DNA from: Psococerastis gibbosa | Lineage: Eukaryota > Arthropoda > Insecta > Psocodea > Psocidae | NCBI GenBank assembly: GCA_963971405.1 | Contig: OZ020486.1 | Location: 19,801,419-19,865,418, forward strand | Direction of reading: 5' to 3' | Length of the DNA stretch: 64,000 bases | Part shown: piece after piece, positions 41,900 through 54,009 of the stretch | Numbering within the stretch: position 1 is the stretch's first letter | How the letters are laid out: each line of letters begins with the position of its first letter | Made by a program: the position numbers and the translations under genes | Notes under the pieces: model-generated | The model's input: the letters and a program-made list of their open reading frames with translations, nothing else | Database searches by the model: none | What the model was told of the DNA's origin: nothing

Positions 41900-43697
41900 T
41901 TGACTTTCCTGCTTTTACCCCGTCTGGGGAGGGTTAGGCATCGCATAAAACTTCTGGGACCGATTTTTTCGTACTCATATTTTAATATACTAACACATAG
42001 CAAAATTTCAAGACGCCACCTTTTCATGGAATTTACAGGTTATGGTTTGCTACCCCTCTGGATCACCCTTAATTATAATATAATATTCTGGCATTGGGTT
42101 ACCCGCCATATATGGGCAAGAAGCAGCTATTTCGCGTTGGATTTTTCATGCCACCTTTACAGTGAAATCCCACCCCTGATAAATTTCTACCCCCTCTGGG
42201 GAGGGGTAGGCATCGCATAAAATTTCTGGGACCGATTTTTTCGTACTTGCAGTTAACTATACTAACACATAGCAAAATTTCAAGGCGCCACCTCTTTAAA
42301 TAATTTTATCCCTCAGCTTATGGTTTGCTACCCCTCTGGATCACCCTTAATTATAATATAATATTCTGGCATTGGGTTACCCGCCATATATGGGCAAAAA
42401 GCAGCTATTTCGCGTTGAATTTTTCATGCCACCTTTATAGTGAAATCCCACCCCTGATAAATTTCTACCCCCTCTGGGGAGGGGAAAAATGAGAAAGAAA
42501 TTTCTGGGAGACAATTTTCCAGATACTAGTAGTAACTTACTTAACAAAAAGGTAGAAATAAAGTTGCCACCTTTTTAGCCACTTTTCTCCGTTTCATCCC
42601 TGGTTTGAACCCTTCTGTCACCTACCCCTCCGTGAGTGATAGTTCTGGGAGTAAGTTTTTTGCCATACTACACTTGCTTGCGACCCTTTCCAGCATTTTT
42701 TACGCTGCCACCCTCTTTAAGGATCGAAACTGGTTATAAATTTTCCATCCCTTCTGGGAAGGGGTAGTTACCGAATGTAATGTCTGTGACCAATAACATA
42801 GTAAACCAGGCACCAATTTAAGGCATTTAAGCTACGATTTAGACTGCCACCTCTTCAGCCAATTTTATCCCTCAGCATTTGACTTTCCACCCCTCTGGAT
42901 CACCCCTAACCACCCTATAATATTCTGTGGGGTTGTTTCCCGCCATAAATTAGTCCAAAGGAACTGTTTTAGGATGGATTTCCCGTGCCACCCTTACATC
43001 GAAATCCCACCCCAGACAAATTACTACCCTCTCTTGCTAAGGGAAAAGCATGAGAAAACTTCTGGGACAAAAATTTCAATTATGAATATGAAGTACCCAA
43101 TGATGTATACGACGAAATTAAGTTGCCACCTTTTCAACTAATTTTGCACCTTGGGTGGTGACTTCCACCCTTCTGTATCAACCCCCATTGCACCTAAAAT
43201 GTCTGTGATCAAGATTTCTAACATTATATTCACAAGTACTATACGGTATAATGTTTTTTCCGCTGCCACCCTTTTAACATAGAACACCCTAGGATAAATT
43301 TCCGACCCTTCTGGCAAGGGGTTGCTGTCGCTAAAAACGTCTGGCATACTGTTTTTTATGATTGTCAGGTGACAAGCTTGCACACATAGGTAAATTTAAT
43401 TTGCCACCTCTTCAGCAAATTTTTGGTACTCACAGCTGATTTTACCACCCTCTGGAGAGGGGTTAACCATGGAAAAATCTTCTGGCAGGAAGTTTACACC
43501 TATATTTGAGTGCCACTTGTCATTTTGGTAGCATCTCAACGTGCCACTCGTTTCGTGAATTTTCGCTTAAAAATATTTTCGAAAAAAAAATCCCCTGTCC
43601 AAATGCTACCGCTCCCGCCAGCCAGAAATCCCTTTTCGCCATATCCAGCCAATGGACTACTACGGACATAGTGTGAAAATTTGCCACCACTTCACAG
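41900..43697 (-). repeat. 139-bp tandem array in the right arm
   Basis: This is the inverted copy of the array at 30513-32290. The core appears on the plus strand as TGCCACC/TGCCACT at the same spacing of about 139 bp. Open stretches in the array come from its low stop density and are not genes. Confidence 0.9.
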
Positions 43698-43726
43698 AAC
43701 CGAAGGATAGGTGGCACCCGGTCTAT

Positions 43727-45397
43727 AATAACATCCCGCGCAATTTCAGTGAACTGATAAACAACCGACTATATTAAGCAAAGGACAGTACTGCAATATA
43801 ATGCCAAACAACAAGAAGATTCCTTGCAAAATAGGCTATAGGCAACATACACAAATGTTTTTCTCAGCGATTGGTTGACAGGAACTCCCTACCGTATCAT
43901 CCTCCAGCTCTCGATCATGCGCCTTCCTATTCAGCGCATTGTACGTTTGTTTAAAAGCTAGCAGACCAAAAAGTCATGACTAATAATGTAAGGTGACCTA
44001 TTTATTATTTACAATAGCGACTTCTATTTAATTTAATGACGACTTAACCAAAATAATTGAATTTATTAATTCCTCGGTCTGCAGCTGCATAATCAGTAAA
44101 TGTGCATGTAGATAATAAATTAGAGCACGCCTTCATCTAACAAAAGACGTGGAATTACATTGTTCCAGAAGTCAGAGAAGACACAAAAATAAATTAAAAT
44201 TGGCTATCGCCATCACCGAAAGTGGGGGAGGTGCATAGCCTAATAATAGCTGCCGACAACTCTTAACTACATTAAATTTTGTCGCTGCACCACACGGCGC
44301 TTCAATCTCAAAGATAAAAGAAAATTGTCTTTATTTTCCAACTTGGACTCTGGCCCAATCATGACAAAAGACCTTATTTCAACCACGGCAAGTGAAGCCT
44401 CATCCAAGAAACTGGCTGGATGCATTACGATAATGCGGCTTCCATTTTAGTTGCTAGGACAACGTGTGACCTTGACACAGTAAAACTGCAGTCCACGCCT
44501 TCGTCGATTTCCCCCTCCCGCCAATTCCATTGTCCCCAAATGTTACCAATGAAACGTTTGCCTAGAAAACTTGGAGAATGCTTGCCCCCAAACAATCAAA
44601 CGTGTTAAATGTTACCTTCTTGTAATAAATCTGAACCGGAATCTGAAAATGCTTAATAAATTTAGCCGGTTTGGGTCTCGTCCAAGGGAAGGCTTCAATC
44701 ATTTTGAAATTAGCCTCCAGGTTACTGCACTTTCTGATTATAATTATAAGCTGCGCATGGGCATAGACAATATTTTTATTTTTATTTATTCAGGAAGTAA
44801 GTTCATTTTTTAAAGAAACATACTAGGAAGAGAAGAAACTAGGCTAATTTAATAACATCAGAGCAAAGTCAGTAAACGTGCTTGTAGGATTGCAGATAAT
44901 AAATGAAAACACCATTATAGAATTAGGGCATAAAGAGGGGAAAATAGGTCCAATGTCACGAACATGTTTGGAAAAACCATGAATACTGGACAGTACACAG
45001 ACGGTCATTAGCAAAGAAAAGAACCGGTACGATTGAAACCGTACATGATTTCGTAACTAACTATCAATTATTAATGAGTGGAACCAACCATCTAGATTCT
45101 GGAGTAAATAATTGTCCTGGCAATTTATATACTGCTATTACGATTTTCCCAATCTTAAATCATTGGATCGTTCGATAGATTGTCCAAAATCTGCCATCTG
45201 CCATGTGTGCAAAGCGCCAACAAAACACTAAAAATGCAACAGAATGCAATGGATTTTCCTACATAGGCTATTTAAAGAAAAACCAATCATAAACTACCAA
45301 ACTTGGTTGAGGAGGCAACCTGCGTGGTTTGTTCCACGGTTTAGCATTATTAAAAAATCCTACCAGAACTTATGAAGCATTGATGGATACCTTTTCT

Positions 45398-45404
<7 letters not shown>
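43727..45404. other. Stretch with no recognised gene, right of the giant inverted repeat
   Basis: It is AT-rich with scattered short open stretches and no domain. A long T tract lies at about 45402-45429, at the head of the next element relic. Confidence 0.5.
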
Positions 45405-45431
<27 letters not shown>

Positions 45432-45778
45432 CCCAGAACCAAAACCATGAATCAAAGAAAAACCTTCAGAATCGATTTTTAGAACAAAAATTGAGACCTT
45501 TTTTGGCGTTTGTAAGGAGTAAAATCCCCAATATTCAGTAAGCCCAAAATATATAAAAAATTGTCCCTAGATAAAATTTTTGTAAACCTATACATGCTGA
45601 ATTTCATCAAAATCCATTGAGTAGTCCAATCGACACAAACAGATGATATGATAGGACCGATAGACGATTAGCAAAAATTACGTTTTTGGAGTTCCAAACA
45701 AAACCGAATAAATCTCAAAATCCAAAATTTCGACCATCACAAACTTTCCTTGTACTAGCGTATAAGTAGAAAAGCAAT
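45405..45778 (+). mobile_element. GACA-bearing dispersed element, copy 5 (old, diverged)
   Basis: Recognisable parts are GAATTTCATCAAAATCCATT, GAGTAGTC, a lost GACA tract, AATTTCGACCATCACAAA and CTTTCCTTGTACTAGCGTAT ending AGAAAAGCAAT. It is the most diverged copy, so the family has been active over a long period. Confidence 0.75.
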
Positions 45779-46039
45779 AAATAATATCCAACACTAAATT
45801 TCAGAATAACACTTGACACTAACAGTTAAATATTTTCGTCTGTCCCTTTCTGTCCCCGTACAAAAGGAATCAGTTTCATTATGTAGAGTGAATCTGAGCA
45901 GTGCTTGCATGTAAGGCTATAAAGAGGAATAGGGGAACTTGACTACGTTACGTATTCATAAGGTGACGGGCTCGCTCCTCTCATTCAACTGACCTTGTCT
46001 AATTAGGTCAATGAGTCAATTCCTGCGGCCATCAGAACC

Positions 46040-46720
46040 ATTTTCCAGCAGCACGCATATACCCTGCCATTGCAGTACCAACTCTCAACATTACACCACA
46101 AAGGATAAATTGTGGACGGGAACACAATGGACCATGTGCACCATATTGTGTGCTATGGTCAATGCCACAAATTATTGGGTACATCCGAGCAAAGATTGCC
46201 AAGAGTCTGTAACAACGTGAAAACACATTTGGCAGGAGTGTGTGGGAGGTTATTGAACGGAGTCGAATAATCCCACTACCCTATCAACCGATAAAACTTC
46301 CTCCTTAAATGCCTCTTCTATCGACCTTTGAGACTGCTGCTCTGAAAAGGGAAGTCTCAGGGTTTTCTACCAGGATGTCCTTCTTCTGCTGTGAGCCCTC
46401 AGTCCTTCTACCTTCCCTTGGATTATTACATGCAGGTGATAAATTTCGTTCCTCGTCACATGGCCGGGGTATATCAGTTCTCGGTTTTTACCGTCAGCAG
46501 CAACTCTGCATCTGTATCCATTCACCTCAGGATCTCATTAGGGACACAATCTCTCCAGGATATATGCAGCATTCGTCTGTATACCCACATTTCAAATGAT
46601 TCAACATTTCAACTGATTCTGTTCTCCATATAGCTCGTGTCAACGCCCCTCCCTCCATACCACATAGAACAATAAAACTACCCGACGTTAATAATGCCAC
46701 AAAAAGTTCCACACACATGC
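46040..46720 (-). mobile_element. LINE 3'-terminal relic (endonuclease-RT type)
   Basis: On the minus strand the string YGMEGGALTRAIWRTESVEM then LNHLKCGYTDECCIYPGEIV corresponds to the common post-RT LINE motif (LYG.E.WTLTK..W.R.EAFEMW.YRR.L.I.W). It is followed, in a shifted frame, by EIYHLHVIIQGKVEGLRAHS and RRRTSWWKTL, the IIQGKVEGKR..RR..SWL motif. The frames are broken and it is dead. It may be the same broad clade as 35330-35900. Confidence 0.75.
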
Positions 46721-46756
46721 ATATACTCTAGGACAGACAACACTGCGACAAATAAT

Positions 46757-47394
46757 AAGAACCGGTCCGAGTTTACTCGAACATGCTTTCCAATTATCAA
46801 CATTAGTAGAAAGAGAATTTGAGTAATTTCATGGTAAATAATTTTCCAGTGGTTAAATTTCCGATATATGGGGGGGGGGGTTGGGTTGTCCACCTGACGT
46901 CACTGGAAGTGAGGTAAATTCTAGACCAACACATTAATTTTTCAAAAAATAATATTTTGTGCAAAACCAAATATTTTTTTGGGAAAGCAACATATCCGGT
47001 TTCGTTACTCAATTTAACACCTAAAACATGCCTGAAGGTAGAAATCATCGATAGAAAGGTTTCGCAGAAAAATTATTTTTTAGTAATTTTTCATTAAAAT
47101 TTAGTAATTTTTATTTTTTTACCCCCAGAAGCAAACTATCAAGGGGCAAGCGACCCCCCCCCCTTTTTGTCAACATTAATAACGACTACAATATATGAGA
47201 ATTTAAAAGAAATCGTTGGAGCCGTTTTTGAGAAATAATTTTTTAGACGTTTTTTTGAAGTTTTTTGAAAATAAAAACCCCCCAAATTGAGTTAGCCCAA
47301 AATAAAAATAAAATGGTCCCGAGGTATGACTTTTGTGAATCTACATGCCGAATTTCATCAAAATCGACCGAGTAGTTTGCCCGGAAATCAACGA

Positions 47395-47433
<39 letters not shown>

Positions 47434-47558
47434 TTTCGTAAAAACCACTTTTTTGTGTTACTGGGACCTGAAAACGTGTAAATCCGTTGAAATCTCGGAA
47501 TCGAAAATTTCGACCATCACAAAGCTTTCCTTATACTACGTATAAATTGGAAAGCAAT
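46757..47558 (+). mobile_element. GACA-bearing dispersed element, copy 6 (complete-looking)
   Basis: It starts AAGAACCGGTCCGAGTTTAC and ends TATACTACGTATAAATTGGA then AAGCAAT. The GACA tract is a nearly uninterrupted run of about nine units at 47397-47431. At 802 bp it is close to the consensus with the best-preserved ends, so it is probably one of the younger copies. Confidence 0.9.
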
Positions 47559-50362
47559 TAAGCAAAAATTAACGAGAAATGGGAATCGACGTTGGAAGCA
47601 GAATTCAAAACAAAACGTATTTTATTAAAAATCGAGAAGGTATTTACTATCCATAAAATAATAGATTGTTATTATTTTTTTTCAATAATGAAACTGATAA
47701 TGATAATGATGATGATAAAGTATTCATTACGGTGTATAATTTTCAAGGTCGTTCCTCCAGTTGCATTAACTATGCCACAACAGATAATAATCGACAACCT
47801 TCGAGGAACCCAACATTTAAAACAATTAACAAACATTGTTTTTTTTATGATAAAAACACAATAAGATAATTCTAGGTCACCAAGTAAAACTGTAGGTTTT
47901 ACCCTCAAGACTACGACAACCATCATATTTAACAGGGGTATAGGTGGAGGCCTAACAATACTGGAACCACTAATATATTATTTATATAGCCGACGACGGG
48001 ACTGCCATCATGGGCTTGAACCAATCATTATTTTCTGTCACACATATTAAAACAATTTAATAAATATTTATTAATGCAAATTTATTAATTGGCGCACCAT
48101 GATTTAGGTTATACAATGAATTTTTCATTTGTAGTCGGATAAGCGAGTTTCAAAAACGCAAAATGTAGACTCATATCTCTTAGAGCAAACTATTTTTATC
48201 AGATTGGAATTTGGTTGGGAACGTTAGATCACCATGTCAAGAGAGCACTGCGGAAGTGTGTGTCAGGATGGTTCGAGTCGCGAGCGTAGACAAACGTCTG
48301 ATATACGCGTCTGGCTCATCTATTGTTAGATCAAAAGAATAATGCATCTCAATTATTATTATTTCCTGCAGGCCTTCTTATGGATAGTCGTAGGCGTCAT
48401 AGTCCATTGAACCGCGCCCTATGGCGAATGTACAATAAATTTAATGTGGTTTCTTCATGGTCACCTTAAATATATAAATCAATTTCTAAATAATGACTTT
48501 TTGTTTTATTATAAATCCAACATAGCGGAGTTAGGGCAATACAATCTTACACTCAACTAGGAACCGCCTGCTTTACATGCCCCCGAAGTATGGTCAGAAA
48601 ATGCAGCAAGCGTGAGACTAGAACCAACCACCTTTCGGAGTAACCGAAATTAGAGGACACAGAAAAAAAGGGATTTGGCCCAATGCCAACGACCCCATGG
48701 ATTTGTCTGAGATCTTTATATGTCTATATGAATGTTTGGATATTGGCATACTGGTATACCTGGTCGTCGTTGTCAACCTACACCAGCTACAAGCGATAAT
48801 GGACAAGCTGAGACAAGCATACAATTGACACAATGGAACAGGCGTAAGCAAGACTTTACAAAGTACGGATAAGAGTCATAATAATACCCAAGCAGATACT
48901 ACAAAACTCAGCCGTTAATAGATTTCTAATGTTACCAGCATACAAAAACTTTAAATTAATCCCATTTAAATAACGTAATTCTTAATTGCAACAATAATTA
49001 ATTAATTAACTTCACCGCATCTGGATCGAACGTTATTACCAGCGCCCCCGGAAGATTTTTTATAATATAAAAACTTACCTGAAACAATAGAAAGCGACAA
49101 TTTATTTTAAGATTTTAATAACTATTCAGCTGCAGAGCACTAAATTGTTTTTTCTATTCTGAAACAAATTTATATTCTCAACCCTTATACCTATGTCCCA
49201 GTCTCATCATTTGAAATTATTTAAGTATGATATATGGAATATACAGTATGACATGATGTGTCACAACTTAAGTGGCAATATGCCAACTTTTCTTCGGAAT
49301 ATCTAGGAATATCTATCGGACGAGGATCATCTGAGGTGTGCACTGCCTTAACCCACCCTACCCACGACATTACAAATCGCTACTGGCTCAACAGCCACGG
49401 ACGGGCGTTGGATAAAGTAAAAAAGTATCTCGTAAAGGAATTAAGTTTAAGAGTTAAATATGGGTACTCAGTACTAACACACCTGCACAGTTGTAAATTA
49501 ATAAGCCTGAAATATCGCACATTGGAAACTTTGTAATTTATTTATATTTTACTGTATTTGATGACTTTTTCACCGCCCATCGGTATGCAGCCTAAGTACC
49601 AGAAAGTATAAAAATAAAACGATAAAAGTTCCACAGTAAAAATTAAGATAGCAAATGACAAAAGTTGAAATCCCATGTCATTAGGCTCTCACTATTCGTC
49701 GACAGGGTTCTCCTCAGGGTCTATAAAAAGCGGCTGATGGCACAATTATTGAAGGCATTTCATTATCACCATTATCATTGTTAGCACAGGCAGAGCCCCG
49801 TGCAAATATTGAGACTATGGGTGTTAAAAAATCACCTACAATAAGAACAAGGCACACACTACATTTAATAACCATACCACGACAGTCAAACAATTCTCAG
49901 GGGGCATATGATCATACACAAATAAAGTTTCATGAAAATACTATATACTTGGATATTAATAGGTATTGAGCAGCAAAAGAGTACGTTTCAACCAGATAGA
50001 AACAGAATTATTTAACCATCTGATCAGAGCACAGATAACTGGCACAGTGGATAATTGAATTTTTTTCGGCATTTTTTGCTTTTTACGGTAAGTTCTAAAT
50101 TAGGTAATATATATGTTAGTACTCGTATAGTTTATTTAATCAGTCTATTCAGTTTTAGGGAAGACATAGAGTCGGTTAAACAATATGTAGGAGCGAAAAG
50201 AATACTGTGCATGATCACGATCATCCGACGCCCAGAGTAGAATACATTAAATTTGTACGAATAAGTTCAACTGCTCAAGGTAGATATCTCAATCAGTGGA
50301 GTTGGGTTCTTAAACTAACTGACCAATACAACTAACTAAATTCATATCATAGCAAAGCTTAC
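47559..50362. other. Stretch with no recognised gene, near the 5' end of the presumed large intron
   Basis: It contains one SINE relic (48490-48650) and simple AT-rich DNA. The open stretch 49258-49536 on the plus strand has no recognisable domain. Confidence 0.5.
48490..48650 (-). mobile_element. SINE copy with partial tRNA-like head, minus orientation
   Basis: On the minus strand it contains GGTTGGTTCTAGTCTCACGC (a degenerate Pol III B box), then GGGCATGTAAAGCAGGCGGT, CCTAGTTGAGTGTAAGATTG and a tail. It is the same family as 54010-54235. Confidence 0.72.
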
Positions 50363-51245
50363 TTTTTCCAGAACGCGGCGACTCCCAGCAGAAAGGTGAA
50401 ATAGCATCCTCATCATCAATCATAACTTTCTCCCCAGTACCATCCATAATTTTATCAATTGCAGTTCTGATGATGGGATCGGCTTTCGGAGCAGCTATCA
50501 ATGTATTATCAACGGGCGAACTCTTGGTTCGCTCTATTGTTTTCGGCTGCGGAAGAACATCCTCCTCATCAATCTGGAGATTTTCTTGCAACACAGTTAA
50601 CATATTCTTTTCAAACTCCGTTTCCAACTTTAACAACCGATCTAGGTTGTCTACCCTCTTTTCAAATATTTGGGCTCGTTTCTGAAGACTATTAAGCCGA
50701 TCCATAAGTGTATCTTCCCAGTCTTCGTCTTCCTCGATCTCATTATCATCACAGCTCCGAACACGAAGGCATGGCTTACGTTCGACAATCCTGTCCCTTC
50801 CCGAATAACTTTGACTTCTTTTTATGCTTCTATCAGCCTCGAGCAATTCTTCTTCCCTCCTTAAGCTCTTATTCACTATGAGATCAATTATGTTATCAAT
50901 ACTGTCAGCTTTTGTAAGCAAAACTTGGACATTGTTTTCACAGTCCCCTACTGTTTCGCCATCTTTTAATTTAGTGCATTGTACTTCACAGTTCTTCAAA
51001 GGTACTTGTCTTATAATAATACTGTCTACAACATCGTTATTGTTGTTATTTCTTAGAAGCTGGTTGCATGTAGCCAAAGGTGTATTTTCATTTGCAGCAT
51101 CATCTTCGTCTTCAGTTATGACTAGATCAGTTACAGGTTCAGTTCTTGAGTTGAGCCGTTCGATCAACTTATTTATATTAGTCTGTCGTTCACTTAACTT
51201 CTGCGTTTCACTCTCCCCTTTTAATTTACTTTTTGTCTTACCCAT
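50363..51245 (-). CDS. Unc-115: Candidate first coding exon of the Unc-115 long isoform
   Basis: This minus-strand exon encodes 294 residues plus one base. The ATG at 51245-51243 has a good context (AACATGG) and an in-frame TAG 24 bases upstream ends the frame, so the start is well supported. It ends at a strong donor, AAAAA|GTAAGC. Its leftover base A joined to GT of the 25590 exon gives AGT (Ser), reading SGKS-KTYCQNC into LIM1 without a frame break. The protein begins MGKTKSKLKG, has acidic stretches (TEDEDD, EIEEDEDWED), a likely coiled coil at about residues 176-224, and SFCWE-like aromatic residues near the end; no named domain is recognised. Linkage to Unc-115 is inferred from strand, phase and lack of an alternative partner; it could belong to a separate gene. 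Confidence 0.7.
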
Positions 51246-51827
51246 GTTAGCAGTTTTTGATAGAAGCAACCCACGAAACTAGATTCACTTTGTCATACTG
51301 TAATAATCATAAGTTACATAACATTTATAATATAAAACTAAGCATGCACATTGCACAGCAGGGTTAATGCGGTCTTAAAATTGGCAAGACCTTGACAGAA
51401 AGGAAGACGGTTATTAAGCTTCGGTCTTTGGAGGTAGCAAACACGTGCTTTGTCATTTGGCAAGTCAATAGGTCTGCATACAAAGAGTCAATCAAAATGG
51501 AATCGCAAGTCAACGCGGTTGCGCAAGAGAACCCATTGTACATAAACTCAGCATCATAAACCAAGCAATTGGTTTGTATAAAAACACAGAAAACTTTAAA
51601 TACACCTAAAGGGCTTCCACCGAGCGTAGACCAAAAACCCATGCCAGGTTAGGGTTAGAGCTTGGCTAATCGCTATGCAGAGCTGTGGTGGGCCACCTCA
51701 CAGATAGCCAGTCTTGTCTTTCACCCCCCCCCCCCCCCCATCTTCCCAGTGTAACTAAATAAAGGGTTCGATTGATTTTTTTTTTATCGGACACCAAAAG
51801 GAGACAGTGCAGACTAGGTCGCATCTG

Positions 51828-52110
51828 ACTCAAGTGTTAACACCTACATGCCCCGCCGAGGCATAGATTGTGGGTTCGAATCCCGACAAGTTCTGAATTT
51901 CCTTGATTCCCTCATGTCGGTGAACGAGGAGGTTGCTTCTTAAACCTAGGTCAATGTCATAAATTGATAATTTAACCTTTCTACACATATTTTGTGAATC
52001 TATGCATCAAACTTCACAGACTTCACTCCAGCAGTAAGCTACACACATTTGTATTATGTATTTTCCTTTGTACTTTCCTTATTATTGCTTTCCAATTAAT
52101 TTTTTTAAAG
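51828..52110 (+). mobile_element. Possible tRNA-derived SINE, second family
   Basis: TGTGGGTTCGAATCCCGAC is a perfect Pol III B box. Upstream, GCATCTGACTCAAGTGTTAA could stand for the A-box region. The downstream part is AT-rich and ends without a clear tail. Only one copy was seen in the window, so the boundaries are approximate. Confidence 0.5.
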
Positions 52111-53339
52111 CAATGAAAAATGCACGGCACTTCAAAGAGCATGATTATTTTAAATTCAATCTAAAACATGTTTCCGTTAAATTCTCGAATTGAAGTTATC
52201 AATTTACAGTACATCAAACACATTATTCCTAATTTAGTAAAATTAAAAAACTTATACGTGAGTGAAAGAACAGGAAGTTTGAATAGTCGACATGAAACCC
52301 TTGAATGGCTCCCCGAAACGAAACCCGTAATTGGGTCTCCACCACACGGAATACAACAGCCAATCAAAACATAGGCTAGTCATACAAGGCCCGCAGTGGA
52401 GCCTAAATTACTCTCACATAAATTGACCCTGACCTTTCAATTTCAATCAACTAACGAAAAAATACCCAAAACTCAAAAGATTAGTTGTTCGTTGGATAAA
52501 AACTAGTTTCAATCTAGGCTATTCAATATTTTAAATTATATTACCTAACTTAAAAAGTAGATAATGGGGATTAATACAGTAAATATCCAGTAATATTCAA
52601 TAAAATGTTAAATAAAATTCAGTATTATTAACATTTCCAAAAACAGTGGATTCGCTTTAGGTGACTCGGAATTTTATACTAGTTATCAGATGGGATGGCA
52701 TGCACATTGCCATGGTCGTACATAGTTGCATTTTATCTTAAGAGCATCAGCTGGTAAGTACTCAAAACTAGGCGATGATAAGATTTTAGGGGTATTCACT
52801 GTGTGATTCAGCTTCAGCATGCTAAATGTTGAAAAATTAAATACGGAAATATAAACATCGTAAAGAAGCCTTTAAATAGTCCTGTTACAATTTAATCCTC
52901 ATAAAATGTGAATAAATAATAAATATAAATAAAATACTAGAAAATAATAATTAATAATTTAAAATTAACCCCTAAGACTCGAAATATCCGCTGATAAACA
53001 ATTTAAAAATGTAATAAAATTAAAATTGTGGCGGCGACAAATATCAATTTTCAAGACTTAGCAAATAATGGTGGGACCCACTCTTGGTCAGTTTCAGTCC
53101 AATGTTAAAATTGATTTCTACAATAGTTATTTGGAAATTCACTTGAATTTAGAACTTCCTTAGATTTTACGTTAAAATATGATGCTGGGTGAAGTAGAAT
53201 TGCGGAGAATAATCTATCCTCCTAATCTCAATAGCAAATGTCATATTCCGAAACCTAAATCTCATGCAAGCTTAAGAGCAAATGGAGCCACGCATTTACA
53301 GTTTTTTTATTCTTTTTGTACAAAACTAAATTTCTTAAG

Positions 53340-53640
53340 AAATGTCAATCATAGAGTCATACAAGACAACATGAGATGTCATAAAAGAGAAGACATGTTC
53401 CTCTCCTTTTTGACATTTATTATATAGTAATAAAATGATCCGTCGCCGGGGCTAACACCCATTGGCCACAGGTTGGGAACTCCTTCGACCTGACATCTTT
53501 CACAAATGAAGTGCAATAACTGTGCCCGATCGGTGTTAGTGACGCCTACATAATGTACAGCAAAAGCGTATATGTTTATAGTTTATGACACCTCATTTAC
53601 GTTCGATCGATATTTCATGAGAAATTTGACTTTGGCGCAA
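53340..53640 (+). repeat. Dispersed repeat, copy 2
   Basis: It is the same family as 13180-13420, sharing GGAACTCCTTCGACCTGACA and ATAGTTTATGACACCTCATT in order. Between them lies TTAGTGACG, also shared. Confidence 0.7.
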
Positions 53641-54009
53641 AAAATGGAAAGGGGGGCTAAATTTGCCCTTAAACGGCAATTTCCGAATAGATTGACATAT
53701 TAATTGCCAATCAATTATATCGTATCGCGCTTGTGAATTAACAGTCAGTCCACCACAAAGCTGCGGATGTTCATTCTACTTTCGGCGGTTAATTACCAGA
53801 CAGCAGCCATATAATCAGTGACCCAGTTTTTAAAAATTCTACATTATGTTGCGAGCTCAACGCTTTAGCGTGGGAATCTGCATGCTTGAAACATACATTA
53901 CATATCATCATCTTTCCACTTCACAATTTTTATCAATGACCCTCAGAAGGAATTGCTCCTTCGCAAAATTTAGGTCTAATCCCACCGCCTTATTTTCTTA
54001 GTGGTTAAA

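Larger units (their letters stand above)
38347..43726 (-). repeat. Giant inverted repeat, right arm (with later insertions)
   Basis: This is the reverse complement of 30475-34154. It is 5.38 kb because it contains an insertion of about 1.45 kb (38497-39943) and one of about 0.26 kb (around 40231-40490) that the left arm lacks. Reading frames that match between arms differ by zero to three residues, for example at 43138-43383 and 43520-43717. It ends ATAGGTGGCACCCGGTCTAT. Confidence 0.95.
51246..54009. other. Presumed 5' flank of the long-isoform exon, no recognised gene
   Basis: It should hold the 5' UTR and promoter of 50363-51245 if that exon is the first one. I could not place a TATA box or initiator. 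It contains a C tract at about 51725-51738, a tRNA-derived SINE candidate (51828-52110) and the second copy of a dispersed repeat (53340-53640). Confidence 0.45.

Noticed and set aside
47397-47431. Short regular repeat that might suggest a CRISPR array
   Set aside because: It is a 4-base microsatellite without spacers in eukaryotic DNA.
50470-51282. Plus-strand open frames opposite the 50363-51245 exon
   Set aside because: They are shadows of the minus-strand coding exon, which has the stronger start, stop and splice evidence.
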